From Celoporthe dispersa (taxonomy: Eukaryota; Ascomycota; Sordariomycetes; Diaporthales; Cryphonectriaceae), in assembly GCA_016584495.1 (NCBI GenBank), contig WAID01000009.1, forward strand, positions 1,364,001-1,428,000: a DNA stretch of 64,000 bases. The letters run 5' to 3'. Below the pieces are notes generated by a model that was given only the letters and a program-made list of their open reading frames with translations, was not told the origin of the DNA and made no database searches. The position numbers were made by a program, and so were the translations under genes. Numbering within the stretch: position 1 is the first letter of the stretch; each line of letters opens with the position of its first letter. Below are positions 10,068 through 22,687 of the stretch, piece by piece.

Positions 10068-10555
10068 TCAGGGCAAAGGGAGGCAGATGCCCATCGTCTT
10101 GTTTAGCATTTCGATAGTCTTGTCGTAGTGAACATAGGCCGTCTCCGAAATGCCGGTCCTGCACCTGGGGTCAGCTATCCAATCTGTAACAAGGGCAAAG
10201 CTCGAGGGGCCCCCAGGAACGAGATCTGGACAACGTACGGTCTCTTGCTGGCGGCGGTACCGTCCACAATCTGCTTCCACGTAGGCCTGTCCTGCTTTCC
10301 CACGGAATCCTTCCACCACTTCACAAACAGCATATTCTTGACAATCCTGTGCTCTATGCCGCTCTCCCTGGCAGCGTTCTTCAAGAACCAGATCGTCCGC
10401 TTGATGGTCCTCTCGTCGAACTTGGCGTCGGGGGCGCGGAACGCCCGGCGGAGCTGTTCACGGGCCACGGTGCTGGAGGGCTGGGAATAGCAGACTGCCC
10501 TGAGAGCAGCACGGTAGAGATGCCTGTAGGCATGTATGACATCCTGATTAGCCAT
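10068..10555 (-). CDS. LYR-like DUF1763 small protein
   Basis: Two exons, 10239-10555 and 10068-10164, joined by a 74 bp intron with GTACGT donor and CCCCAG acceptor; the product is 137 residues. The N-terminus HAYRHLYRAALRAV resembles the LYR motif of small mitochondrial assembly factors. KNAARESGIEHRIVKNML and the C-terminal AYVHYDKTIEMLNKTMGICL match the fungal DUF1763 family along its length, which supports the splice. LYR proteins usually bind the acyl carrier protein and help mature respiratory or Fe-S proteins; whether this family does is inference. It is the first ordinary housekeeping-type gene to the right of the C2H2 cluster. Confidence 0.8.
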
Positions 10556-10912
10556 TTTGAGTGGTGGTGGTGGTGCAGTCCAGAGTTGAGAGCGGAGATT
10601 CTGAAAGGACTGGTGAAGTTTTGTCTGCGGCAGGTGCAGATGGTTGAGTTTGTGACTGAATCACTACTGCAGTGTATGAGAGCAAGCACGGATGGGTTGG
10701 TTGGTGCACGGACCACATTTGGGGTTTGTCCACTGCAGTGTCCAGTCCAGTCAGGGTTCACGGGCCTTCTTCTCCTTAGCCAGGGTCACTCTGAACAAAC
10801 GCGGACATTCCCACTGAACAACTTGAGTACTCCAGATGCTTCCTTATTATTTGATCCATGGCTTCTAGATACTCATACTATTGTGTTATTGAATCAAGAA
10901 AAGTCATTTACT

Positions 10913-13059
10913 ATGCCACCACCCATCGAAGAAGAAGAAGAGGTCAATATACCCTTGTCATCTGTTTCCTCCCCTCACAAAGATGACCAATGCGGCTAAT
11001 CACATGCTGCCAGGCTCTCAAGCATCATGACGCATCTGCCTCTCCTACTCATGACGAGATACTCGACATCAAGAGCCCTAAACAGGCTGGGTCTGTGAAG
11101 GATGCTTGTGATGATCGCCGGGAATCTGGACTTGACCAGGCACCTGGGCGGGAGCCCTCACCTGTGCTGGTGGTCAGTGACATCCTCACTAAGAAGGTGA
11201 CTCCAGCTCGGACGCCCCTGCCGTCATCAAAGATCTCTATGCCTGAGAGGCGGCATTTGGACAAGGGCAAGGCAGCGAACACGATCCATGGAACGAAGCG
11301 AACTGCATCCCCTTTGAAATCCAACAACGGGGTAAGCAATCAACAGGCCCTGTGTGCGTGTGTGGAGAGGTCTGGGCACCGATTGGGCTAGGTTCCACCT
11401 GTGCGGACGAGACTATGGCTGACGCTGAGCCCACATCTAGCCCCCCAACAAAGAGGAGAAGAGATGAAATACGAGATATACCTTGTGCCTATTGTGTGAG
11501 GCGTCTGACGAACGATCCTGCATGGGCTTGTCATGATGCTTTAGGTCTGTTATATCCCCTTTTTGCTCTCGGTTGAGAGAGACACACACATCATTTAGAC
11601 TCTCCAAGATTATATAGACTGACGTAACTGTTTGGGTTTCAGTCGCCTTAAACGGTGTTGGAAGTTATACGGGACACAGGTAATCGGGAGCTCAAGGACA
11701 TGACAGCGTTTCCTCTGTCGTTCCCCAAGCTGGCATGGCCAAGAAGCGCTGACCTTGGTGCATCGCATTTTTGTGTTTCCAGATGCAAAGAGTGTGTCAA
11801 GGCACACGTATCGTGCCAGCTGGTACGTCTGATACCCAACTCTGGAACTATTGACCAGCTCACTGACACGCCTTCAGATACCGCCCAAGGCGGATAAGCC
11901 TGTTCAGGCCCTCTTGAAGGCTGCCGCTGACTTGGTGGCCAGTCCTGGAGTGAGTGAAAACCCAGCTATGCGCACCTGTCTCCTATACGCACACACACTA
12001 CCTGTGTGCCTTATCATTGTCACAATAATATCTACCCCTCGCGTGTTCATCCTCAATCTCAACACCTTGGCATACTGACATAATCCTCCAGGCCCGCAGA
12101 GGTCCTCTCCTCGCCGCCTACGAAGCGACTACCGGTCCCGCCCTGCGAGCCATCGGGATCGTGCCCGGCCCACGCGGCCCAGAAAAGATCGAGCCAACAA
12201 GCAAGAAACCAAGCACCGCCAGATCCAAGCCATCTAGTGGCCGTGTCTCAGCGCACAAGAACGCTTCTCATCATGAAACCACCAACAAGCGCTCAGTCTC
12301 CTCGGCCGGCGCTGCCGACCGCTCCCCCTGCAGTCCAGAGCCAGCAACCCGGGGGTCGCACCACGACGATCTCCGTCCAGCAGGAGGACGCTGGCGGCGA
12401 CCAACAACTCGAGAGACTGGAGAGGCAGGCCCTGCGGAGGAGAAAAGTCGAGGCCCTGGAGTCGCTAGCGCACACGGCAGCCCTGTTTCTAGCCGAATTT
12501 ATGTCGTACACCAAGGGGGAACCATCTCGTCCCTCTGCCGCAGCCGGGCCGGTGGGTGGTGGACAGGGAGTATTTGTACCCTCTGGAGCGTCGCGGGACC
12601 ACGGTCTAGACCACACGGCTTCTGCGGCAGCGATGGCTGTGCGTATTCCATTGAGTATCTCAGCTCAATAGTGTGGTGTATGTTACTGATAGAGTGGAAC
12701 AGGCCAACATGTTCAAACCCTTGACAGCTACAAACTGGACCGCTCGAGCCAGCGCTGAAGACCAACCCAATGGTGCCGGATCCTACAGCGCTGGAAACGA
12801 TAGCAGTAGTAACAGCTCAGTTGATGATGTCCTCGGCATCAACAGGCCATCACGAGCCTACAATGGCAGTGAACACCATGATCAGCACGGGCACCACTCG
12901 GGAGATGAGGACAATGACACCGAGGTGGAAGATGCCGGTCACTCAGACGCTGACGAGGATGAGGATGTTGATGCTGCCGATGTGGCAAGGCGGCACCAGG
13001 AAGACGACAGTGAGGAGCGCGATCTGCAGCAGCGAGACGTGAAAACCGAGAACCCATGA
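10913..13059 (+). CDS. hypothetical protein with paired-cysteine cluster, coiled coil and acidic tail
   Basis: Multi-exon gene read by eye. Exons: 10913-10963, 11014-11331, about 11430-11544, 11643-11679, 11783-11822, 11878-11949, 12092-12638 and 12703-13059. The joins keep phase, except that the second intron's acceptor is uncertain and the seventh exon changes frame once between about 12150 and 12290 (missed intron or indel). An alternative start is the ATG at 11415. A Lys/Arg-rich stretch precedes a cluster C-x2-C-x10-C-x18-C-x2-C-x6-C assembled from three small exons, which suggests metal binding. A helix with LERLERQALRRRKVEALESL looks like a coiled coil. The last exon is strongly acidic (DEDEDVDAADVARR). 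Possibly a nuclear protein; I do not recognise the family. Confidence 0.5.
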
Positions 13060-13789
13060 GAATCCATTGCTTGCACCTGCGCGTTATCATTTTTGTGTTT
13101 ACGGAAGAGCCTGCTATGAGCACGTGTTTTGAACAGGGAAACGTTTTATATGCTGACGGAGGGAGGACCGTCATATAATACCCACAGATATATTAATCCG
13201 CCCGCTCATTCAATACGATGCATCTGCGTCTCACCTATATATCCTTTGTCTTACTATGCAGAAGTGTAATGCAAGCACAAGGCGCCCCTCACTCATTTCC
13301 TCCAGCCACCCGAGGCCACACCAAAGGGAAGAAGACACAGGCCCCTCCGGGGCTGCCCATACACCGTAGCAGAACTGAGCCCAGTAAGCAGAGAGAGATG
13401 CACCAGACTCCCTTCACAACACTGTCTCGGCACTCTGATCCGTTAGGCCCAAGCGAAATGATAGGAAAATACCGCACGCGTGTGCTCTTCCAAGGATGTT
13501 ATTGCGCGTCGTTCTCATTCCCGAATGAAGAATGACCAAAGATTTCGAAAAGGTAGAGGGGAAGAACCAGAAGAAGGAAAAAAAAAAAAGAAAAATTGCA
13601 TCGCGCCTTGATCTTGAAGACCCCTTCTATATGCAAAACGTCTATACCCGGGTGCCCACCGTGCCTGTCTCCGCCCCTATCATCTGATCTTGCTCCCCTC
13701 AAGCCCCTGCCCCTTGAAAACAACATGAAATCTGGCTCGGTCTACCTTCCACGACCACCTTATGCATTGCATAACCTTTTGGGGGAAAC
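13060..13789. other. intergenic stretch
   Basis: About 730 bases between a plus-strand and a minus-strand gene end, so it should hold two 3' untranslated regions. An A12 tract lies near 13578-13589. A 105-codon plus-strand frame (13218-13535) starts with a hydrophobic segment but has no other support. Confidence 0.45.
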
Positions 13790-16292
13790 TCAATCCTCCT
13801 CGTTGTCCAGTGGCGCATAGCGGCCGTTGCGGTTCGACACACTGCCGGAGCGCGCACGGGACTGTGATCTGCCGACCACCCGTGAGATCCAACCGGCGAC
13901 ACCGCCTTCTGTTTGGCCTTGCTCGTACTGTGGTCGCCCGTTTACAAAGTTGACATTTGGCGGGTCGATGTCCAGGCCAGGGAAATTGTTCTGCGGCGCC
14001 AGCAGCGAACGGCCGCGAAGGTCGAGCGAGGGCACGGGTGAGGCTGCGCGTCCCAACGCGTCGTCTTGCGGGCCCATTGCCGGTGTACCCATCGACGCGG
14101 GCGTGCCGATCGTGGTCGTCGCGTCGCCGAAGATAGAGTTCATGTCCTCGAGTCGGACACCGCTTGTTTCGGGATAGATGAAGTAGACTACGCTGGTCAG
14201 CTCATAAATTCCTTGTGTTGTCATTTTGGGGGGAAAGCTCAGCTTACCAATGACGAAACTGGCCGCGCAAAAGAAAGCATGCATGAGATAGAGGCGCCAC
14301 TGGATCCATTCTTGCAGGATAGGCGTCATCTCTCCCACCAGCCAGTTGCAGGCCCAATTTGTAGCAGTCGACAGCGAAGCACCTTTCGACCGGATGCTGA
14401 GTGGGAGGATCTCGGGCGGATACAACCACGGAATGGGACCCCACGAGTACCCGAATGCGGCGTTGTAGATCATGACAAAGATGACCACAAGTGTAGGCGT
14501 CGCTGTGATGTCGAGGAAGATGAAGTACGAGATGAGGGAGAGGGAGACAGCCATGGCGATGGCGCCAGAAAGCAGGATGATCCGGCGGCCCCATGTGTCG
14601 ACGATATACCATGGTGGGATGGTGGACAGGAAGTAGGTGATGCCGTTGATGCCGGTCATCAGTACCGCCTGGTGCCCCTTCCAGCCGGCGGACTCGAAGA
14701 CATAGGGCGCGTAGTAAGAAATGACGTTGATGCCGTTCAGCTGTGCGAGAGCTTGCGCAGACATGGCAATGAAGACGCGCGTCTTGTACCGGCGGAACAT
14801 GTCGCTGTAGGTTCTCTCGCCCTCCTGTCGCTGGAGGAGAACATTCATCTTGATCTCTCGATATTCGTCACGCGCCTTGGGATTGTGAATATCACCGCCG
14901 CCGTACAAGTTGGCAATGACAACAATGCCTTCCTCGTCGTGGTCGTTGTCGAGCAGCCATCTAGACCAAATTCGTTAGCGGAAGATAAACAGTAGGCTCC
15001 TGGATAGATCGTACCTCGGAGACTCAACGATGATCAAGCTTCCAAGGCCAAGCAGGCCACCCATGACGCACTGCATGAACAGTGGTACTCGCCACGAGGC
15101 ATCACTCTCTATAAAACCGCAGAAGTAGTCTACCCAGACGGATGTAGCATAGCCAATGATGTTGCCAGAGAACTCAATACACGCCAATTTCCCCCCGGTT
15201 ATGAGGGGGCGAGATCTCGGATTGGTATACAGGGACAATGGTCGACAGCGAACCGACACCCAGACCAGCAATGAACCTGCCAAGCATCATCATGGGCATG
15301 CCCGTCGCGAATGTCTGCAGGACGCCTCCGACGAAGAAGATCATGGAGCCGTAGAGGATGGTCCGCCGCCGACCAATAACGTCTCCTATCTTGCCAACGA
15401 GCAGAGATGATATAAAGGCACCAATCTCGAGAATCGCAACCATCGTTCCTATCTCGGCCCTCGAGGGTTGGTGGAAGTAATCACGGAAGTAAGGGCCCCT
15501 GCGCAAAAAGAAAAACCTGATCAGCAATGTTGTTCGGCGCACCGAAGAGAGGAGGGGTTCTTGGGGGAAGGTCCTTACGTGATGATGCCCGACATCACAC
15601 CTTGGTCATATCCGAAGAGGAAAACGCCTAGCGATACGAAGATACTCGTGAAATAACTGGCGGGTCACAGAGCGTTAGCATCCCAAGACGCGGAGTATGT
15701 TGGCACAGAGGGCGCGGTGGACACCCACATAAGGGGCTTCCCCGTGAAGCCTTTACTTGAGCCCGGCATGATGGCAGATATGAAGCGCTGCGCCCTGGAC
15801 GGCTGGAGAGAGACCACCTCTGGGACCTCAATTGCCTCCCTTGTTGACGACGCCGATGTGTCCGTGGGAGCCGTCTTGATTGTAGTATGTGGCGTCGTCG
15901 TGGATACGGACGTGTTTCTTCTCCCTCTTGCTCCCAGGGCCGTCCTGCTTGCCGTGTAGGTGTCGTGGCTTCAGGCCAGCGAGGACAGACTCGTCTAGGG
16001 TATCGTTGAGCCTTGCGCGCAGCGGATCCTCGACGTCGATCTGCTCGCCGATGTCTCCAGTCTCGATCCAGGAGTCGGTGTCGTCCTCTGAATCAGAGCC
16101 GGGCCTGTCGACGCGGTAGCCGGAAAACGAGGAGCTGCCTGCTCCTGCTCCGTGCCCTGCCCGGAGAAATGACGTCGATTCCTCGGTATCGTGTGAGTCG
16201 TGCAACCGAGAGCCGGAGGAGGAGTCAGGAAGGGTTCGCAAGGGGATGTTTGACGGCAGTCTGGAGTTGCTCTTTGGACTTGAGAAAGGCAT
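13790..16292 (-). CDS. MFS sugar transporter with long N-terminal extension
   Basis: Exons on the minus strand: 15729-16292, 15579-15656, 15015-15498, 14248-14960 and 13790-14187, about 744 residues once two extra bases are discounted. Residues 1-190 are hydrophilic and Ser/Asp/Arg-rich, much longer than in typical sugar porters. The core has the signatures of the sugar porter family: GVFLFGYDQGVMSGIITG, GKIGDVIGRRR, ESPRWLLDN, PIPWLYPPEILPLSIRSKG and the terminal PETSGVRLEDM. The C-terminal tail of about 120 residues is Pro/Ser/Gly-rich. It probably carries hexoses or related sugars across the plasma membrane by proton symport. Two plus-one shifts are needed, in the six-base C run at 15191-15196 and near 15826 in a short G run, both suggesting assembly error. 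The long termini could mean a sensing role, but that is inference. Confidence 0.85.
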
Positions 16293-19083
16293 ACGGCATT
16301 ACCCTTCCTTTCCTTGTCAAATAGAAGCAAGAAGCAGAAAGAAAAAAAGGAAAGCAAAGGAGTAGAAACAAAACGTCGGTCAGGGTTAGACACCCAAGGA
16401 GGAAGAGAGAGAGAGAGAAAAAACAGGCCAGTACAGCCGATGGGTGTGGGCTGGATCAGCAAGGACAGGCGAGCGAATGGCACGGCAGTGAGGTTGCCGT
16501 CTCGATTCCAGTCAGTCAGTCACTAGAAGCTTTCTGGGTGTGGTCCAGTGGAGTCGGTTCGGCAGCGTTGACTCAAATCTGGCTGACCACACGATCCAAG
16601 TACAGTACAAGACGGGTGGAGGGCATGTGAGGAGGATGGATGCATGAAGCGTGCTCGTGCAATCGAAGGGTTGCAAGGTCCTTGGTGGCAGGTGGCTGGT
16701 GGCAGGTGGTAGGTGGCAGGCCGGGTGGAGGATGCGGTGTGTTGCTAAGGTCAGGTTGCAGCAATCGTCGTGAACAGGTTGGGTGAGAGAAACTTGCTGG
16801 TTTGCTTCTGCCAAGTAAGTGTCGTCCTGGGCCTGGTCGGGACGGATGGCCTCTGGGGCCGCCTGCCGCTCAGCGCATGTGGTGGCCACAGCTGGAGCCA
16901 GGCCCTGTCCTGTCCGGGACCCCTGTAACGTACTCAACCTGGAACCCTAGAGACTGCGGCGGATGGGGGAGGGTGATAACGGCTCCAGGTACCTGTGTAG
17001 GCCTGTGCTGTGGAGTTACAGGTGCCACCCCCAAACTTTAGCGCATCTGCCATGTTCCCTCCTATCCTTCTTCATCATTCGCAACCCCCTTTTCCTCCCA
17101 AAGACCCTGGGTGAGCTTGGGAAAGATCGGTCTCATGGCGTTTACTATAAGAAGCTACCGTAGTACATTTAATCACTTGCCCTCTCTCTCCTCCTCCGCC
17201 TCCTCCGCCGCCTCCTTCTTCATCTCTGCCCCTCTGCGTGCCTCCCGCAGCAATGGGCCTGAGCTCTAGTCGCGGCTCTCCATAAGACTATAGCGGATGG
17301 ACGGGGCCCCTGCACGGTGCTGTCATGTCTCCACCCGAGGGTCTCTTTTATCCTATCTTTCCTGCCCTGCCAAGGATATAGCCAGCAGAACTTCACGATG
17401 CCTTATCAGCATCTTTTCCTCTTTGTTCTTCTGAATCAGGGAACACTCGATGACGACGGCGGCGGCTCCCCCGTTTCACTGGCGGTCTCCATTGCTTGTA
17501 CAGTACATCGTCCTCAGGCTCATCCGACATGACTGATGTATAGTAACCCGAAGTCTCACAAGAATCATCAATTTATTTTTAGTGGGGTTTCTCCAGCCTC
17601 CAAGGCCGGTCGACTCAGGCCAGATGACCTTTTTGAATCCGGGGTAAGGTTGTACGGCCCCAGGTCTGACCACGAGGACTCCATTCCAACCAACCTCCGA
17701 TTCTCCCCCCTCCTCGGTTAGGTAACTTTTTTTCTTGTTCTTCTTCTTTTTTCTTGACGTCTGATGTGCTTTTGTATCTTGCTAATCCTTCTGTCTACCA
17801 TTTTTGCTTATTGCTTTCTTTATATTCTCTCCTCCTTCTACCATTATTTTTCTTCAGCTTCGGTGTCGTTTGTTCCGAAGAGCTCGGTGGTAGCGAGGTA
17901 GGTACTGAGTCCTGGGCCCTCTTAGTTAGCCCTCTCTAAACCCCGTTTCCAATGACGCAACCCTGCATGGGCATGAGGCTTCAGAGTTCAGGGTCTCCAG
18001 GCAGTCTTTTTTTTTAATCTTTCTTCTTTCGGCCCGGCAGCACACCGCAGACCCAGTCTATTGCGATCAACAGCGCCAGGAATCGAGTTTCCCCGTCAAG
18101 AGATGATAATCAGCCGCGGCTAGGGCGCTTCGTACGACGACTTTGCACAGACAGGTCCAGTGGCACTCGAGATTTTCGTTCACGCACGTACTATCCTCGT
18201 TACAGCTTTCCGTTTTTTGGATGGTGAATGGATGAGTTCAATCGGCAGGGTAGGGAGATCCGATCCCTTTTGGATGTGTTCTCCAATGCAAGATGCATCA
18301 CCTGCTCGTCTCCAGACCACCATGACAGCTTTGCCCGCAGCTGACATGCAGTAAACCTTGGACAAGGGACCCCGTCGCCCGCTCGCCTCGAGGCTGCACA
18401 CCACCTCCATGATTTTAGAGTCTTTTCTGTCGCGTGAGAGCTTGCACAGTATATCACCTGCACCAGCTGAGTGGTCTCAGGTGAGACCTGGTGAGGCGGG
18501 CAAAGGCCAACATCCTCTCTTCTGATGGGGTGGTATGGGCTGAACAGCCCTAACTACGTACTGTAAAGAGATCTTATTGCATGTTCTACGGAGGTGCTCA
18601 CACGAATTCTCCCGCCTATGGGGCCAGGGTGGGGGAAGCCTTGAGGTCCTGCATCCACAGTCCTACTGGTTAGATACACAAGCGTGACCATTTCTGGGGT
18701 TGTGCTCTAACGACAAATTGCAAGACTCCTTTCAACGTGAAGATATCCCGCTGAGGGATACGGCAGGCTGTCTCCTATGGCCCTCCGCTCGTTGTCCGTC
18801 ACACATTTTGCTTTACCAATAACACTGGCATTTATGGAATGCAGCAGACGGTGTTCATGGTTCTGGCAAGTTGATCATAGTCAAAGCATTAGCATTGCGG
18901 TATCTTTTCCTACAAAGCAACAACGGCTGCATGAGCTGTACGTTGCATAATCCTTCCAGAACATTCATGCCTTCCCTTAGAAACTCCCAGCTGTTCAACT
19001 CCATTCCCAAACAGACTGCCTTCTATAACCGCTCTTGTCACGCCGGCCGAAGGACTCAAGGGTTTGTCGTCTGGAGGCATGGC
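16293..19083. other. gene-poor stretch upstream of the transporter
   Basis: About 2.8 kb with CT-rich tracts near 17175-17225 and 17730-17860 and no convincing coding frame. The part next to 16292 is presumably promoter and leader of the MFS gene; repeated GGTGGCAGGTGG units lie at about 16685-16725. Nothing else identified. Confidence 0.45.
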
Positions 19084-19682
19084 TTAGTCGTCTGTTCTCC
19101 AGTCCCATTTTTTACCGGGTATCGAGTCCATCTCTTGACCAGGCGCATCCTCGAAGCAGGCGTTGTCTGAGGCTTCGCAGCACTTGATAGTATCCGGTGC
19201 CGATTCGTACCGCGCCGCTTTCCCGAAGGCTCTCTCCATGCAGCCCCTCGGCCAGGTTGGAAGGAGTAAATTCCTGGGCTGGAGCCAGAGCTTGACATAA
19301 ATGCCTGCCGTCCCGACGCGGTCGCATCCCCAGTCAAGGACAATCATGGACCAGCATTCTGTTCATTTTGCTTTGGTTAGCGAGAGCTATCCCAACAGCC
19401 GAGACGGGGAGAGAACATACGACCACGAATGTTATCCAGGAGCCCCCTTCCGCACTCGCCGCCTCTGAGATCGAATTCCTTGGCGTAGATCTCGGTGAAG
19501 GCCGAGAAATACGTTGTCTTATCATGGAAGAGACAGAATCGGTTCCAGCCGGGGGAGACCTCGGGCGGTGGCTCTCTTGGTGAGAGGAGCGCGGCTGTGG
19601 TGTTGCTGCCTGGTATAGCAGCCGCCATGATGATAGTAGCCAGCAGTGCTGTCACCATCGAAAGAAGTACGAGCAAGCGCAT
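19084..19682 (-). CDS. small secreted cysteine-rich protein
   Basis: Two exons, 19421-19682 and 19084-19358, around a 62 bp intron (GTATGT ... ACAG), giving 178 residues. The start at 19682 was chosen because it begins a clear signal peptide (MRLLVLLSMVTALLATIIMA), with cleavage probably near AAAIPG. The mature part has eight Cys, including one CC pair near the C-terminus, an even number compatible with four disulphides. It is otherwise moderately charged and ends KKWDWRTDD. No catalytic motif is visible and I do not recognise the family. Size, signal peptide, cysteine content and isolation in a 9 kb gene-poor stretch resemble candidate effectors of plant-associated fungi, but function is unproven. 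The splice keeps phase and removes stops. Confidence 0.65.
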
Positions 19683-20390
19683 GGTCCAGATTATGCTTGA
19701 GCGGACCCGGGGGAAATCAGGGGGAAGACGAGACGACACGGATCAAGAATCCGACCAAGATCGTGTGTGTCTGAAAGGTTGTTGGTTGATGAGGAGGAGG
19801 GGAGGGGGAAGGAGAAACTCGATTCCAGCAGTGAGTGGCGGTGCGTCTATATATACTTTTTTGGACGTGCTTGGTCTCCACGATTCTGGCGTCATGGATT
19901 CAATACCACATGCGAGATCTTTCGTTGCAGCTCATAGATCAGGTATTAGTGTTAGGCTGGTTGGACGTAGGTGCCGACGGATGGGAACTTGTGTTCGGCG
20001 CCGGTCGCCGGTGAGCGAGAGGTGCCAAAGCAGAGAGCCGCGCCCTAACCGGTGCCATCGTGCCACGCCAACATGGAGGCAGAATAACCTGATAATATTT
20101 CACATGCTCATGTTCTCCTTCCAAAGAGAAGCAGCTCAGCCTTAGGTAGACGCTGGTGAGAGTGTCAGGCTGGCCGCTACAAGGCACCTGTGCCGCCAGG
20201 ACTACTAGCCAGGTTAGCTCTGGCTTAGGAGTAGGACTGGCTGATCTGTCCTAACCTAAGACTGTAAATGGTGAACAGTCAACTGCTTAGCTTCGTTTCT
20301 ATGAAAGAACGAAGACATGTCCGGTCAGTCCTAACCAGAAGGCTGAACACAAGATCGCTGGGTTCGGCAAAGGGAGAAAAAGGGAGGGAC

Positions 20391-20416
20391 GGAGAGAGAG
20401 AGAGAGAGAGAGAGAG
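20391..20416. repeat. (GA)n microsatellite
   Basis: About 13 GA units following a G/A-rich tract; not within a recognised gene. Confidence 0.9.
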
Positions 20417-22363
20417 CATTGTCATTATTGTTGTTGATGACGATGACGATGATCAGAAGTCGTCGTCTAGTGTAAGCCGGCTCTAAAAAATTCTCTTAGA
20501 AGCACTGTCGACCTTGGTAGTCGCTCCTTCCCGTTGTGTCTACAGAGCCCTTTTCGTTCGTGACTTCTCAGTCTCAGCCTAGAAAGAAAGTAACGGTTGG
20601 ATGGGACTTCGCCTTCCAAGATCTCTTTGGCGCTGCAGGAGGCGGACTTGAATTAGTCCCTCTTCTCACCAAGTCATTGATTGGTCCTGATGAGGTTCGA
20701 GGTGTCCGGTGTTGCTCAGGACAACCCGGACAGTATCTTGTAAGCAGACCTCCCGAACCGCCGTGGTCTTCTTGGACACGGCTTGGACCAATGCATCTGA
20801 TAAGAGATAGTTTGATATTCTCGGCGCATAGCTGACCTTAATGCACGGTCTCGTGGGTGCGGGCGCAGCTCGTCAACTAGGCATCATCAGCCTAGGGAAG
20901 CAAGTTGCGTAGCTCACGTAACTTCTCGTCATGCCATAGTATGTGGCTAGATATCACTCGCAATCCCACTACGCCTCCTTCATGGGTATATGACCCTTCT
21001 CCACTTAAGTAGTCGAAGAGGAGAATATAGGGCTGTGTTTAGACTCTTCGGTTCCTTAGCTTCGACCAGTCGTGGGCTGACAATAGCAGCCCAGGCAAGA
21101 GGATATTCGTGGATAGAAGTTGAAAATTTAGAACGGGAAATGATAGTTTTAGTTGAGCATGCCGTGCACGAGATCAAGGCAGCTGCGCAAGTGTCCGGGA
21201 GCTGAGAGTTGGCGGCAGTCAGCTCCGTTTCCCTCCAGGCCATCTGTGATGTTCTCGCCACGCTCCGGCATCAGACCTTCTCCAGGCCGGTACCTAGACT
21301 GTTGAATGGCTTTGATTACTTTGAGAATATCAAAGCTACAGGGAGGGCCTGGCAAGACTTAGGGTCAGCTCACCCTTGGGCTCGTTGCCGTTCCATCGTC
21401 ACGCTTGACCTCGAAAAAATGAGTACTCTCGCGCAAATCGTGAATCGGTCGTCAAGTTCACCCTCCTGGGCTAGTTGTGGCTGCAATGTCGATCGCGCAG
21501 CCAGCAAGCGGTCCGGGTTCCGCCCTCTAGTTACATACACACGCCTCACATCAGATATTAGCCTCCTAGAGTGAATGGAGCCGGAGCCGCTCGTCAGCCA
21601 TGGGCACGAGCTGCGAAAGCACCGGAAAGTGCGGACGGGAAGTCCTGCTGTGTCACCGCTCAGCCACGGCCCTGTTTCTATTTTCTCCCTTCCGTAAGTG
21701 CGGCCGCGCGGTACACCGCATGAACGAGAATATGAGTGTATTGCAGGTGAGACACAAGCAAGAAAATATTTCGTGAGGGTTCTCTTGATTTCTGGAGTGA
21801 GACAGCCGAGAGTGACTGACTGATTGGGCGAATGCATGATTTTTGCACAAGAACATCTGCGTTTCCTGAAAGCAGGAAGCAATTTCAGTTATATCGCCCC
21901 CACGGGTCTAGAAGGACGTCGGACGTAATTTGATACAGGCACGACCTTATTTTTTTGTAGTTGTTCGGTGAGAATGGCCTGGACAAAATGTCTGGGCTGT
22001 GCTCTCCTGCCTCGAAATCAAACGTGCTGCCGGAGGTTCATAGCCAACCCGCTGGGCCTATAGAGATTTGAGGTTGATTCTGCTCTTGTAGTGGGTGGGT
22101 TCGTATTCCCGCGTATCTCACGACGTAGTCCACGAGCTCACTCCTGTACATTATCCGGAGGCTCTTTGTTCTAAGGCTGAAGCACTAGATTCAGCCCAAA
22201 CTTCCTTGTGGCAGTGGTCCTTGCCTCAGCCTCATCTGGGGGCAGGCCTGGAGCCCTGACATGCACCCAGGTACGTACATGTGCACACACTCATGATCCA
22301 AAATGACCTGGCTGCTTCCCTAGCTACACTGGTGCTTCGCCTTCCGCTGAGAACGCTTGCAAC

Positions 22364-22687
22364 TCAAATGGTCACGAGTTCCATCAGTTGGTGAGTGGCT
22401 TCTCTGCCGGGTAATGTTGTATCCTTAAGGAACTGGTCAACAGCGAGAGGAATCTCAGGCCATGTGTCAGATCTGGGATCTGTCCGGGTCCAAGACATAG
22501 TCGTCGAGGTAGAACATCCTTCACCCAAGCGTACCACTCGGTACTGAGGATATGTGCTGGAGAAGGCCTCAGTGAGAGCATCGCCCATGTGTTGTTGGAG
22601 GTATGGAAGAGACACGCTAGTGGAGGCTCTAGTTGAATATGCAGCCTGTGCGCAATTCGAGAGGCTCGTACTGTCATACTCTCATCT
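22364..22687 (-). other. weak possible coding remnant
   Basis: A minus-strand frame of about 105 codons, bounded by stops and lacking a convincing start, with natural-looking composition (for example HMGDALTEAFSSTYPQYR and IPLAVDQFLKD). It could be an exon or relic of a gene. No family recognised. Confidence 0.2.

Noticed and set aside
13218..13535. Possible small secreted protein
   Set aside because: Hydrophobic start but Pro/Arg-rich remainder without cysteines; it probably lies in the 3' region of the preceding gene.
20990..21205. 72-codon plus-strand frame with a plausible helix
   Set aside because: No start context, neighbouring exon or family match; too short to support.
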